Positions 21,776-33,551 are shown, counted from the stretch's first letter. The stretch is 64,000 nt of DNA from Picochlorum sp. 'celeri' (GCA_010909725.1 JAACMV010000024.1:1-64000); one strand, 5' to 3'. Program-made: numbers and translations. Notes: generated by a model not told the origin, from the sequence alone.

Positions 21776-22815
21776 TCAAAGATCATCCATGATCTCAGGA
21801 TTTTGCGCCAGACAATCTGCAATTTCTTGGAGCTCCTGTGCATGGATAGCATCCTCCTGAAGCAGCGACGGTTCTGGTGGCTGTATAGGGATGGGTGCTG
21901 TCTGCGGTGAAGAGTTTCTTTGTATCTCTTGACTGGGTCTCCGCCTGTCCATACCTCGTTGTGAGGCGTTCGAGAACAACACAGTGCGAGAACGCTTCGT
22001 AGGAGTACTCGGGTACATTGGTACCTGGTTGGTCATTAGAGCCTCCCGATAGTTCTTTGAACCATTCTTGAACTCTGCATACTCTGCTTTAGCAACGGCA
22101 AGTGCCTGGAGTACACGACGTATGCGGCGGTATGTCTGATTCAAGGGCTGTTTCTGCGGGAGAGATGAATGTTCAGAGTCCGGTCACCAAACATAAATCT
22201 GATGGGCTCAATTTTCTTGAGATTTCTCCACCTCCAATGTGGGCAATCCATGTGTTGGTAGGCAACTCAATCTCACCACATTTTTCAGTGCTTTGAGATG
22301 ATTTGGGTGGGCTGGAAACCATTAGCTTGAAGGGCTGCTTTAGCGTAGTCTGGGTCCAGGATTGGGGTGGAATCTGTTTCGTCATTGATATCCATAAAAT
22401 ACTCCTGTTTACGTGGACGATTAGGCCACACAATTTCAACCACATGCTCATGATCATTGATTTCCAGGGATATCGTATCATCTGGTGCAAGAGCATCAAC
22501 AAGTTCGACCACCTCTTCAAATGTGGCAAACGTACATTGAAGGATGGCTCGATAGTTGACCTTTTTGCCCCCAATGAAGGCCGTGGAGTAAAACCAGCGG
22601 GATTCTCTGGGCATGCCAACAATTTTTCCTTTCGGCAAATGCTCGGTAAGGAACTTCACGCACCTGATCTTGAACAGTTTCATCTGTTCCGTCACATAGG
22701 CGTTCGCATCGTGGTCATAATTCCAATATTTCTGGGGATTGGCAATCTCCATGCGAAGGTGGAACCTGAACACGCGACTGGTCTCAGTTGGAGCAGGGAT
22801 GGCTGGGTTTGACAT
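21776..22815 (-). CDS. LINE C ORF1-like region, frame-broken
   Basis: An ATG at 22815 opens a 176-codon frame (SNPAIPAPTETSRVFRFHLR... ending IISKH at 22285). Coding-like text continues in other frames (KCGEIELPTNTWIAHIGG, then RFMFGDRTLNIHLSR) into a last frame ending at 21776 that is rich in Q, P and R. Position upstream of ORF2 and composition fit a LINE ORF1 nucleic-acid-binding protein, but I see no clear CCHC knuckle. Confidence 0.5.
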
Positions 22816-22910
22816 TCTCGATGTTTCTGGTATCGGAACGATGTGATAAACGCAAATAGAGCGATGTTTGATAGACTTTGTGTCTTAACGGTTTTTATAG
22901 ATTTTATGTC

Positions 22911-23283
22911 ATTGCATGATCTGGCGTTGTAGATAGGTATGATTCGCTCGCCTGACATATATGCGGTTGGCCTTCAGTACAATATGTATGGCGTGCTCCA
23001 CTTTCAAGGCAGCATCAATTTGCTCTGTTGTGATTTTGGTGTAGTCTCCTAGGTCCTCGAGGGCTTGCTGATACCACGGGTTGGTGCATGAATCTTGACA
23101 GTCTCTAATATCATGTTTTCGTGACAAAACTTCATCCGAGACGTTTATGAATACCAAGCCGCCCACTAGAAGCGCAGCCAATCCCCTGTATTTTTTGCTG
23201 CCACAAAAAGAGAGGCGGCTCGAGAAAGTCCGCCCAGCATGAGCACCATTCATAAGGCGGACTTCCAAACTCTCCTTCACCAT
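22911..23283 (-). CDS. GT90 glycosyltransferase, 5' exon cut off by LINE C
   Basis: The ATG at 23283 starts 124 codons that run into the LINE target duplication. Residues about 32-48 (YRGLAALLVGGLVFINV) are a hydrophobic signal anchor. The stop at 22909 exists only because of the LINE junction; the host frame continues at 17648. See the entry at 16672-17648 for the catalytic part. Confidence 0.75.
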
Positions 23284-23344
23284 TCAACTGCTCTTTCGGA
23301 ATCTGCAAAAGTTAGCGCAGGCAGTAAACTTCGCTGTATGACTC

Positions 23345-23535
23345 ACTTACAGAAAATGTGGTGGCCTCCTTAAATCCCAAATTTTCCTGAGGGGCGTATT
23401 AAATTATTTTGACCGGTTCACCGGAAATATGGTAATGAAATATGTCTATTGAAACAAAAATGGGGAGATTTGGTGCGATATTCGAAAAGGTATTGGCCTC
23501 TGAGTATATTGGGTTGTGTGGAAATTTTGAGAAGC
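23345..23535 (+). repeat. Terminal-type repeat shared with 12238-12430
   Basis: Inverted match to 12238-12430. Here it marks the far 3' end of the second Tnp2-type copy, whose coding part resumes beyond the MULE at about 29290: the text TTCCTTAATAAGTACCAC on the minus strand near 23570-23590 corresponds to TTCCTTAATTAGTACCAC at 12201-12218 in copy 1. Confidence 0.65.
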
Positions 23536-23608
23536 CTGCAGGCTTCCAGCTGGATCCAGACGGATCGCGACCTGTGGTACTTATTAAGGAAATTCCCGTG
23601 GCGGAGCC

Positions 23609-23763
23609 GCTTCGTTGGGGTTCTCTACAGGTATAAGAGAATTACTCCTCGCACACTGAGTAATATTTTATGAAATGGATAGTTTATGAAACCTTAGCTC
23701 AAGACGCATCTTTTGGTATACTTTTTGATAACATCGGTGCAATATTGGTGACGCGAGAGGCGA
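23609..23763 (+). repeat. MULE left terminal inverted repeat
   Basis: Begins GCTTCGTTGGGG and ends ACGCGAGAGGCGA. Its reverse complement at 29074-29228 differs by only a few bases. TIRs of this length are typical of MULEs and bind the transposase. Confidence 0.88.
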
Positions 23764-23939
23764 AAAGGCGAAGATGGACGAGATTTCTACGGTCGGGAAG
23801 GGTCTTGAATCGGACATTGTTGACATTATAAGCATACCCGTTGCGGACGGGTAACTGACCAAGTCCTGGCACCGGCCGATATCCTTTCCACTCTATATAT
23901 TTTGAATTACGATTGACGAAGTATAAATTCAGAGAAAAC

Positions 23940-26242
23940 ATGACACGCTCAGCACGGACCCCGACGGATTACGAAGTTCAGCTCGCACATGATTTTGAAA
24001 ATTTGAGCGACGAAGTCGTTGACAAGTTACGTGCGCGAGGACTTACCCACATTAAATTTGCACAGAGGCTTTTAGGGAATGAAAATATTGGATCCGATAG
24101 GTGGAATGAACTCCAGAAGTACGTGTTCGATACAGACGACATTCCAGGTCTGTTGAAAATTACGGATGAGAAAAGTCTATCACAAACCGAAAGATGTGCC
24201 GCTTTGAAGGATCAGATGCTCGAAAAGAAAAGAAACGATACAGAATATATGAACATTTTGGTGAAGACTTGCGAGTGAGATGTGGGCGGCCTCGACAGTT
24301 TGCTTCTGAACATTCCGAGACCGCATACACAAGTTTGACTGTACATGCAGGGTAGTGTGAATAGTTACGAGCAGATATGTGATTTTCCAAAGACTCTATT
24401 CTATAGCAAGAAGCCATATGCCACAACGACAATAGAGCATTCGGCGTACTGGGTGGAGGGAGACGATTTAATATTCTTGAAATTCTTCACGAGGTACCTT
24501 GGAAATGGTAAAATACCAGAGGATGTGTGGCTTCAGGTATGTGATCATGAAAGCTAAATCGTTATTTGAAAGGGTTTATACGACTCTTAGGTCCGTTGCA
24601 GGCAAAGTTGCAACTTTTCCTGATCCAGGACCACATGCAGCAAAAGCTTGCATCTCTCTCTGAGGGTGGGCCTCTACTGGGAATGACAGATGATTATTGC
24701 AAGCTGAATCCAGTCTTGATTGCAATTTGTCATACACCAACTGAATCAAGGCAAAAAGTTATAAGTATAGAGGAGCAGGATGGCATTCCGGAAATGATTT
24801 CTAGTGCTGCAGTGTATTTTAGCGGTGCAGTGCTCCCTCGCTTGCAGGGCCATATTGGAATGAAGCAGCGCAGACATAAAGAGATAATGCCAGAATTGTC
24901 TGATGCGCAAAGTGATTCTGAAGAAAGTTTTGTTCCGGATCAAGATCCAAGCAAGATTGAGGTTGGAACAACAGTGTACAATGTAGCCACTTTCAATACA
25001 GGGGTGGTGACAAAACTCCACAAGGCAACACAACAGGCAAGCGTCGAATGGGAGGGCTCAAAGCAGCAAAGAATGAGGCCATGTTTGCTAGATAAATTGA
25101 TCGTGACGCCTGTGAAGGAGAGAGTTGACCCATCTTGCACAGGTGATCGAGTAGTTGTCGTTGGTGCAAGCGAACGGAACTGCATTGGAAAGCGAGGCAC
25201 TATTACCAGTTATAGCGTCAGCCGCTGCGAAGTGCTCTTGGACGGTTGTACTAGAAGTAGGAGATTTTCAACGAAGCTTTTACATTGCATTGCGTCCAAG
25301 AAACAAAATGTCGTCAGTGGGGAATCTGTGGCCTTTAAGGCCAGCATTTCAAAGGGCACCGATGATCTGAATGAACTTCTCTTGAAAATGGGGCTAAATT
25401 TCCAGGTCGTCCGAAAGACAAAAACACGTATCTATCAGTATCCAAGTTCCACTGAGACAGTAACGCCAGATCATGGTGATGATACTCTTCTAGAGGAAGA
25501 GGACGATCATGCGTTAGTTGAGGAGTATCGAAGATTGGCTGAAGCTTCTCAAAGGAGGATTACATCCTCCTCCGGACCGTTTGATCGCCCTCAGGGATGA
25601 TGAGACGCTGTGGTTTAATTGTACAGAAATTGCGGCTTATGCCATGCACACGAACGGTCGCTTGGCTGATATCTACAGGAATTTAGTTGCAGATGCTAAC
25701 TGTCTCCAGTATGCATGTGGTTTGCCAGCCATACCTCTACGGGTCCATTCTAAAGCGGAACGGAGATTTGCAAAGGATGAGTCATTTATGGACCAAAATT
25801 CTAGATGTCGATTTATGGCTAGTCCCTAATTGTTTTGTATCGCATCACTGGAGCCTTCTGATCATTGGGAATCCCCTTGACCATCAGGGCACTTTCATCC
25901 TGCACTTGGATTCGATCTCCAATCACACAGACTGTGTGGATATTGAGAGTGTTCGATTTTTTCTCCATGCTGGGCTGTTTTAAGAAAAGAGGGGAGACGC
26001 CTGACTTTCAGGACGTCCATGTTGAGTCTTGCTCATCACCTAGGCAGAGAAACAGCAATGACTGTGGTCCATACACCCTTGCATGTATCAAATCTTTGGT
26101 GGATCTGATAGAAAAGAGAGTAATACTGACTGATAAAAGCAGTGTCCGCATTGATAAGCAAAAAATGCAGTCGCTCATCCATGCATGGGTATTTTCTCCT
26201 CATCTCGTTCATCAAATCAACTTAAAGTGCATGGGATATTGA
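23940..26242 (+). CDS. MULE accessory protein: KOW-like domain plus Ulp1 (C48) cysteine protease
   Basis: The ATG at 23940 opens an N-terminal exon (TRSARTPTDYEVQ...). Later exons include 24354-24536 and one starting at 24602 after a 65-bp GT-AG intron (24537-24601). The middle part holds a KOW/Tudor-like beta-strand region (GDRVVVVGASERNCIGKRGT) after an acidic linker. The C-terminal part shows the Ulp1 protease triad: His in VSHHWSLLII (near 25850), Asp in ILHLDSIS (near 25915) and Cys in PRQRNSNDCGPY (near 26040-26070) with the preceding Gln. Frame changes near 25550, 25730 and 25980 may be short introns or indels. Ulp1 proteases cleave ubiquitin-like modifiers; MULEs carrying them are known in plants. 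Confidence 0.68.
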
Positions 26243-26385
26243 GTGACATGTAACAAGGTTTCATTGGCAGTTGCATCATTTTTTAAGGACGGGAAACAAA
26301 GGCTTGTATTTCTGTCTGTACTGATTCTAGAATATTTTCGCTTTTTCTCAATCTCAACTGTCTCTTTTGTGAATGTTTGGGTAAT

Positions 26386-28733
26386 TCAGAGAGCAGGAAC
26401 TTCTTTTCCAAAAATGTGCGTTAACTCTTCAATCATCTCAGCCGCTTCTTCTTGCTTCTCCTCAGGAATCCTCCAACAAATTTGCCGCAGTTTTGTGCTT
26501 GAGGCTAAAGATGATAATTCATATCCTGTGGGCTCGTCTGATCTTTCTAGTTGCAGTGAACATTCTTGCTCAAGGCACGATGCCAATTCATCGTTTATCT
26601 GTATTGAGAGGTCTCTGTGGCGAGCAGTACAGATTCTGGGATGTTGAAAAACATGTGCGGGCATCACAGATCTATAGTCTAGGCCGTAGTCATTCAGAGT
26701 TTCCAGCACTGCATCTCCAACTGTAGCAAGAATGTGGCTGCAGAATTCCATGCACTGGAACATTGGGCATGTGCATACTCTCCTACCGGAATCTATATAG
26801 TACATTCGGTTTTTATTATCCAAGGGTCTGGACCACGATGGAGGTGCTACATGTGTGATTGCACGATCTTCTGTCCCAGACACAAACTTTACAGCTCCAC
26901 TTTTTCTGAGATAGTCTGCGTGTTTTAGCAATATTTCATACGTAAATTGTACATTATTTGACCCAAAGTGTCTAAAAGCTGCTTCTATGTGGACACAGAC
27001 AACGGAGTTCCTTTGGCATGTACAGGACAACCCTGCCATGCAGAACCAATTGACACTCTTTTTATGATGCACAAACCCAGTCCCAGTGGAAGTGTCATCT
27101 AGTTTAAAAAGTCCTCCTTTGATCACTTGGAGAACCTGATTCTCTAAAATCTCGTTCGACTCTTCATTTTTTGACCCCATCAGACCTGTTTCCAATGCTG
27201 CTCCTCCTCCGCAGATAGGTAGGAATGATGTTGTATGCCAATACACGCAAGTGCTCATCTAGTCGTGTCTTTTTATCTCTACAATGGCGGTTTCTCAACT
27301 GTCTGAAAAAGGATTCGATCAAATTATTAGTGTCTTGCTGGTATTCTGCGAATTCCAATCTCCCAAATGCAGCCCATTTGTCTGCACAAGCCTCCCAATT
27401 CTTCTCATAGTACGTCACGAAACCCGCGACATTAGACATTCCTCTCGGATCTTGTAGAATTCTATTTTTGAAAGCTCTACTCCTATCAAGGAAGATTCCC
27501 TCATCCCTAATGTGACGCAGGGTTGTGATCTCATAATTTATTCGGCCCTTTATCTTGGACTTCTTTTTGGACTGAATGCCAGCAACATGCCTGTTTAGGC
27601 GACGGTCTATATCCTGCATCATATGAAATATGCAGAGGAAGTAATTCCCACCCACTTGATCTATTGCTGCTCTAATTGTTGTGCTCTTGTCGATCATGAA
27701 TGTTGTCCTGGAAGGATCCCTTCCAGATTTCTGCAAGAATCCATAACTTGTCATTATTCAGGTTACAGCAAGGTAGCAGGGCATGTTAACCGACCTCAAA
27801 TACTGATTTGATTAGGAAATTCCAATCGTTCGATGTCTCTGTCTGTGAAAGCATAAACGCAACTGGAAATCCATGACCAAATTCATCAAGGACAAGCATT
27901 GTTAAGTCCAAATACCCATACTTTGTCGTTCCGTGAACTGCATCCAAGAAAACGAGATCACCAAGCTTCCTTAAAAGTAAAGACTGCGCCTTGGAGCATA
28001 TAACAATGTGAAAACCCTCCGTGCGATGTACATAATGTAGGACATCTGCACTCTTTATGGACAACCCTTTTTTCAAATCTTTGGAGCAAGACAACAGCGG
28101 GAAATTTGGAGCGTGTATTAATTTTCGTACAGCATCACTATCTTTATCGCATATACGACTTCTTCTCCAAAATTTCTGTTGAATTGCTTTGATCCGGTCA
28201 AGGGTCAGGGATGCAAGCGGATTGGAAAAATCCCCTGGTGTCACTCCTTGATGCAGTTGATCCAATATCTGTGCGGGAGTCATCAGGGGAAACAGCTACA
28301 AAACTATACATGTATAAGATAGTCTTTATTCCGAACACTTTTCAACATGGAGACGTACTTTGAAGCAATAGTTCTCAACTACTCCTTGCTCGAGGGAGTT
28401 CAACCACCTCCTCTCTTGAGGATTATTCTCGGGATCATGGCCAGTATGACCATGTACAGTGATAAAATAACGATTTTGGGGCTCAGATGCGAATACGACA
28501 ACCCACATTTCATAACAGCACTCGATATCTTTCTTGGAATTGACGTGACGCCTTCCATTTTTTGGTTCCCTGCTTTTGTTCTTTCGAGGACCCCGATGAC
28601 ACATGTAAACATTTTTTTCTAGCAACTTCTCTTTGTTTCGAAGTCGTAATCGCGCAGATTCGTTGCATATTTTGTCAAAACCGGTTGACGAGTCCTCGCC
28701 CTGCTCGAGAGCTAGTGTCACCCGGTTTATCAC
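26386..28733 (-). CDS. MULE transposase (MURA-type) with SWIM zinc finger
   Basis: Read on the minus strand. The exon 28733-28359 is joined through a 63-bp intron (28296-28358) to 28295-27795, then through a 64-bp intron (27731-27794) to 27730 onward. The DDE catalytic residues fit VFLDAVHGTTKYG, TFMIDKSTTIRAAI with CIFHMMQDIDRRL, and NNLIESFFRQLR. The C-terminal SWIM finger is CTCPMFQCMEFCSHIL. A frame change near 27210 is unexplained. The first ATG is not clear: the open frame starts at GTG 28733. The protein would cut at the TIRs and move the element. Confidence 0.82.
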
Positions 28734-29073
28734 CTCTACAATTCACCAAAATCCATTGAAGCATAAAATTGAAAGTTCAAATTAGTGCTCATCCAAGGAA
28801 ACGGACCTAGACCTTTCTCCATCGCGAGACCAACTAACAACTGGTGGTTGGGCTCTGTCCCCGCGTGTCACAGCACGTCCTGCTCATCTGAATGGAAGAA
28901 TTAACTATATATACTGATTTTCTTATTAAATATACAAGAAATATATGGTATGAGTCTCTAACTAGGCGATCCTGGTCTAATGAGCCGTTAATGTATCCTC
29001 GACTGAGGCAAACCCTGTCAAAGACGATAATTGATGGGGAATATGAACAAGATCGAGAAAGATCCACAAAGAA

Positions 29074-29228
29074 TCGCCTCTCGCGTCACCAATATTGCAC
29101 CGATGTTATCAAAAAGTATACCAAAAGATGCGTCTTGAGCTAAGGTTTCATAAAATATCCATTTGATAAAATATTACGCAGTGTGCGAGGAGTAATTCTC
29201 TTATACCTGTAGAGAATCCCAACGAAGC
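29074..29228 (-). repeat. MULE right terminal inverted repeat
   Basis: Inverted partner of 23609-23763. Confidence 0.88.
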
Positions 29229-29289
29229 TGTTCCTCCGGGGGCAACCACAAGGCACTCATTCTTGCATAATAGCCATGATTCAGCGCTG

Positions 29290-29650
29290 TCTGTCGCAAA
29301 ATTTCAACACATCATATGTTTATCATTATTCGATAGCAGTATCTTCCGCTGTTGGGAAGGTGGACCCCTCCGTCGGGAAGAAGGCAAGCATTTTGTCCAT
29401 TTCTTTTCTGTTGCCGCCTTCTACAAGTTTGCGGTGGGGCCATTCTCCCTTCCAACGATTTTTGATCATTTCAAAACAAGAAACCTGACATACGAGATCA
29501 TGGACAGAAAATTTGCCAAGTGCGAGAGAAGAAGGTTCAAGAGTAAAGAGAGTCCAAAGCCTAGGCAGAATTTCTACTTCTTCGGCGTAGAAGAGTCCAT
29601 TCGGAGTTTGTTTCAATCCGAAAGATTTAGATTAGACATGCAAGAAACAG
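29290..29650 (-). pseudogene. Tnp2-type element copy 2, 3' coding part
   Basis: The minus-strand frame 29616-29326 reads VHDLVCQVSCFEMIKNRWKG then EWPHRKLVEGGNRKEMDKML, the counterpart of 11930-12070 in copy 1. It points opposite to the 5' part of the same copy at 29770-30340, so the copy has been rearranged by an inversion with a breakpoint between about 29650 and 29770. Confidence 0.65.
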
Positions 29651-29769
29651 TAGTATAAAGAACAAGCGAGCTGGAAATGAATTGTACAGGAAAAAGACGC
29701 CTTGGTTTGGTTTTGTCAAGGAGAAGGAACCAACAGTAGAGGAAAGCACGACTAGTATTTGGTCCATAG

Positions 29770-30345
29770 GCATCGACGGGGCTCAGCCATTTTCGAAACG
29801 TACTCATTCAGTAGCTTTGATTGTGATGAAGACATGGATACCAATGGCCGATATCTGACCTGCAACACGAGGCTGTTGGCCATCATTCCTGGTCCAAAAG
29901 AGCCAAAAGATTTAAACCCCTACCTGTGCTTCATCGGGAGGCACTTTGAACAGTTGCGCAAGGATTCCATGCTGTTACAATACCAGATACTGGACGAGTC
30001 TGGAAATATCGAAACGGAAGTCGTGAGGCACAAGCCAGTGTTGTCGTTCATCTATGCAGATGCCAAGGCCAGGGAGAAGATTCTCCTGTGCTCTCCAGGA
30101 AACGCGATCAAAGGATGCTACTACTGCTGGCAAAATGCTACACAAATCACTCTAGAGAGAAACGGCAAAACATACACGAGGAGCTACATGACAGGGTTCA
30201 TGCCAAATGATGAGGCAAAGCATTGCAATGGAATCTCTAGTGAAGAGTTTCAGGCGTCCAGGCATTCTTCCCTTATAGCGGAGAAATCAGTCAAAAGTCA
30301 CGAAATTTTGAATACTGTCATAGATATCATGAAGGAACTGTCTCT
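29770..30345 (+). pseudogene. Tnp2-type transposase copy 2, 5' coding part
   Basis: The text GIDGAQPF followed by RYLTCNTRLLAIIPGPKEPK matches copy 1, then CFIGRHFEQLRKDSM, YADAKAREKILLCSPGNAIK and GCYYCWQN in one frame. Similarity to copy 1 stops near 30345, where Helitron sequence begins. The Tnp2 catalytic core that copy 1 keeps is missing. Confidence 0.7.
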
Positions 30346-30429
30346 CAAAGGAACACGCGAGGGCTTCCCTCTGAATCGCTCGTATGAATTACGCATCCCA
30401 ACGAGAGTGAAGAAAAGTGTATCCGCCAC

Positions 30430-33400
30430 TTGATTAAATACAAAGTGCCAGGGACTATTGATTTCTCACCTCAGTGGTGGCGCATCAAAGTCAATCAGAT
30501 CAATGCTCTGACCAAGGAATCTGGCATGCCAGATTATTTCCTGACTCTGACGGTGGACAACATTACCGAACTGAAATGGGACGAATACAAACAGATGGAT
30601 GATATACTGACGGAGCTCAATAACTTGCGAGAAGACCGTGGGGCATACAAACTAAAAATGAATAACTGCCAGGCAGAGGCTGTCCTCTTCCATCACCGAG
30701 TCACCAATTTCATGAATTATTTCATTCTAGGGGGAATGAAACGACTGGGGGAGATTACCAAGTATACATGCCGATACGAAATGCAAGGGAGGCAGGCGGT
30801 GCACGCGCGCATCCTTCTGTGGTCAACACCAGAATCCCGGTACAGCAACCAGATTCAAAGAGACAAACTGCTGGACGCGGGGTCTGATGGAACCCTGCAA
30901 CGTCCTGATGCCGTCACGAATCCTGGAAAGTACAAACTTCATCAGATAATCAGTCGAATACAAATACACAACTGCAACGGTAAAGGCCTCCGTCGGGGAG
31001 GGTGTAAACTCCACTTTCCCCATGGCATCCATCTGGGCGAGATTGAACCGGACGAGCTCAACAACTCGTACGACTACTATTGCCCCAACTACGAAAGCAG
31101 AAATGTCGTTGAATACGACTCACTTGTACGTTTCAATTCGAGATCTTTTGTGCGTTATGTGTCTACTGCTCCCTGACTGATTTTCATTACTCTAATGCTT
31201 GCAGCTACTGATGGCCTGGAATGGCCACATGAACCTCAAGAGAGTCACCCATTCGGAACTGTCCTTCTACGTCTGCAAATACACGATGAAATCGGAACCC
31301 ACCGGAAAGCTGGAGGTCAATGGTGAAGTCGAGAGGCAACTGAACATGGCGCGCATGGACCCTGCAGTCGTCAAAGTGGTTAATGCTGCCACACAGAGCC
31401 AGCCAGTCAGCCACGTGGAGGCCTCCCTCCAATGTCTGGGAATCCCTGTAGCAGACATGCGGATGAAACACGATGGGCGCTGGATCAAATGGCCTTTCCT
31501 GTACATCCGGACAGAACCACAGGAGATTCGCCGTACGATGCTCAGTTGCAGCAATGGTGTGATCACGCCACACATGGACTACTACGAAAATAGGCCCGAC
31601 CTCCCAGAGATGGAGCACATCACCTACCCCTGTACTTCAGGACATACAGGGTGCTCAAAAAGCGATTGCAAGGTAAAGATCTGTACGTTGGCCAGGACAA
31701 AAAGAATAGATTTGTGTACAGACACAAATGCCCGCAGATTGTGCATTTCACCAACCATCCGCCCACATCTCTGCCAGAAGGGTTTTTCTACAATCTGCTG
31801 TTATCAACCGTATCCTTTAGGATGGAGCGCACGTTGCTGACTGAAGGCTCGTATTTCAAAAAGTGCCAAGCCTTGGGCATGGTAGATTCAGATGATGAAG
31901 ATCTGGAACGTGATGTGTCCCTCAAGTTGACAAAACATTAGCAGCAGTACTACCGAAACTACAACATTACCAAGTATTGTATCCTCACGGATGTGGCTAA
32001 ATTGAGAGAGTATTACAAGACTGGCGCGAACGTCAGAGACAGGGACGACCGGACCACTGCCTTTCAGACCGATCAATTCCCTGAGAGCCACCTCGCCCTT
32101 CAGTGCCCGGTCCCACTGAACGAGGATCAGCAAAACGTCTTCGATGCTCTGTGTCGATCGAACTTTACGGGATTGCACGTCATCAATGGTGGCCCTGGAA
32201 CAGGAAAGACCTTCCTGATCAACAAGATCATCCAGCACTGCACCCAGGTATTGAAGCAACGTGTCCTTGTCACCGCATCTACTGGCGCGGCAGCGCGCAA
32301 CTTACCAGATGGATCCACCCTGCACAGCGCCTTGTCGATTGGACCTGGGTACAAAAGGAGCATTTTGCACAGCACTATGAGGACGGAGAGTAAGCAGTAT
32401 GCCATTTGTCAAAGCTCCAAAGTCCTCATTATTGATGAGGCTTTTATGCTCACAGGCAGCTTTTTGCAAACTGCACTGGCCAAATATGCCTCTGTGGACC
32501 CCCATGCGAGCCGTGTCGAAGATGTCTTTACGACCAAGGCAGTCATTTTGGTGGGAGAACCCAATCAACTGCCTCCCATCTGCCATTGCAAGTCTGTTCG
32601 ATTGTCAAGTGCAGAGCATGACGACCACGAATCAGACGACCAGTCCAGCATCCAGGATCTGGCAGCAAGTGTTTGCACGAGTTGCTTGACGGAAAGGTGT
32701 CATTACTTTCAGTACGCCACAGAGGATATGCTGAAAATATCGGAGCGGCAGCGACAGGATCCAGAGTTTGCTGAATTCCTGCAGAACATGCTCCATGCGC
32801 TGCCCACACAGGCAGACATAGAACGCGTTCTGGGACACTGCGTCTTACGCCCCGATCGAGACGGCACCGTCGGTCAGGACGAGTATGACACGGCATGCAA
32901 CGAAACGTGGATCGAGTTCATGTCCCAGCCTGGGGCCATCTCGCTGCATGCTCATTTGAAAAAGGTTGCCTATTTCAACACTGCTGCGCTGCACGCACAG
33001 TTCCCACGCTACGACATTATTCCGGTGGACATGGTATCCAAGTATGAGGACATTGCCCGAGTGAATGATAAAGCGGCGAGACAGAAAAAGGAGTGGTGCT
33101 TCTCGGAAAAGTTTCATTCCCTCCAGAAAATTGCAATAGGCTGCTCGGTGGTGTGCACCCAGAATTTTGGCAGTCTTGCCAATCCCGTCTTCAATGTCGA
33201 TCGTGGCATCGTCACGTCCATCACCAGAAAGCGCGATTCTCCGTCCATTCAGACCATACATGTGCTGTTTCACGGCCATGATGTTCCGGTGGGCATCACC
33301 AGGAAGCAGGAGGAGATGAAATTCGATGGGCACCAATTTGTCCGAAAGACCTTTCCATTGATGCTTGCCAAGGTGCCTCCATTACGGGGTCCAACTTGAT

Positions 33401-33551
33401 GGATTTCAGAGACCTGTTCGCTCCGGGCATGGGGTACGTGATGCTGTCCAGGAAAACATCCCGGGAAGGCCTCAAGCTCACTGCTCTCCCGACTCCACGG
33501 CAGCTCACCATTGTGAAACACCTGCTCTCTGACAGACACAATCAATCATGA
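30430..33551 (+). pseudogene. Helitron Rep-helicase, disabled
   Basis: The Rep part has FLTLTVDNITELKWDEY, the HUH region as VHARILLW and, after a 79-bp GT-AG intron (31126-31204, giving YDSL then LLMAWNGHMNLKRV), the two-tyrosine motif FYVCKYTMK. The helicase part has Walker A GGPGTGKTF, Walker B VLIIDEAFML, GEPNQLPP and SERQRQD. Defects: the second His of the HUH motif is Arg; a frame shift near 31645; an in-frame TAG at 31939-31941; and near 33369 the text jumps from FPLMLA to QGASITGSNL in another frame, losing the TIHKSQG-like segment, before ending at 33551 (MGYVMLSRKTSREGLKL retained). The element is therefore probably dead. Confidence 0.8.
31126..31204 (+). other. 79-bp GT-AG intron in the Helitron Rep
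   Basis: Donor GTACGT and acceptor TTGCAG. Removal joins two frames into a conserved Helitron sequence, a direct sign of spliceosomal introns in this genome. Confidence 0.8.

Larger units (their letters stand above)
17655..22910 (-). mobile_element. Full-length LINE C (non-LTR retrotransposon)
   Basis: A 5,256-bp element with ORF1 and an APE endonuclease-reverse transcriptase ORF2. A 6-bp target duplication ATTGCA flanks it (17649-17654 and 22911-22916). Removing the element and one duplicate rejoins the GT90 reading frame (...RQIMQ then SIEEGR...). The 3' tail ends in AATT-type repeats next to AGTGTGGGTTACAGCACCAG and contains nested palindromes. The perfect target duplication and nearly intact ORF2 point to a recent insertion. 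Confidence 0.9.
23609..29228. mobile_element. MULE (Mutator-like) transposon with 155-bp TIRs and a Ulp1 gene
   Basis: A 5.6-kb element bounded by near-identical inverted repeats (23609-23763 and 29074-29228). It carries a MULE transposase gene on the minus strand and a KOW plus Ulp1-type protease gene on the plus strand, arranged tail to tail. It sits inside the 3' end of Tnp2-type copy 2. I could not find a clean 9-bp target duplication. Confidence 0.85.
30346..33551 (+). mobile_element. Defective Helitron (Rep plus PIF1-like helicase)
   Basis: Rolling-circle transposon coding region, see the entry at 30430. It lacks the N-terminal zinc-finger part and starts abruptly inside the Tnp2 relic. 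I could not identify the 5' TC or the 3' hairpin-CTRR end with confidence. Confidence 0.7.

Noticed and set aside
23609..23763. 9-bp target duplication of the MULE
   Set aside because: Flanks GGCGGAGCC and TGTTCCTCC do not match; the exact ends or later changes prevent a call.
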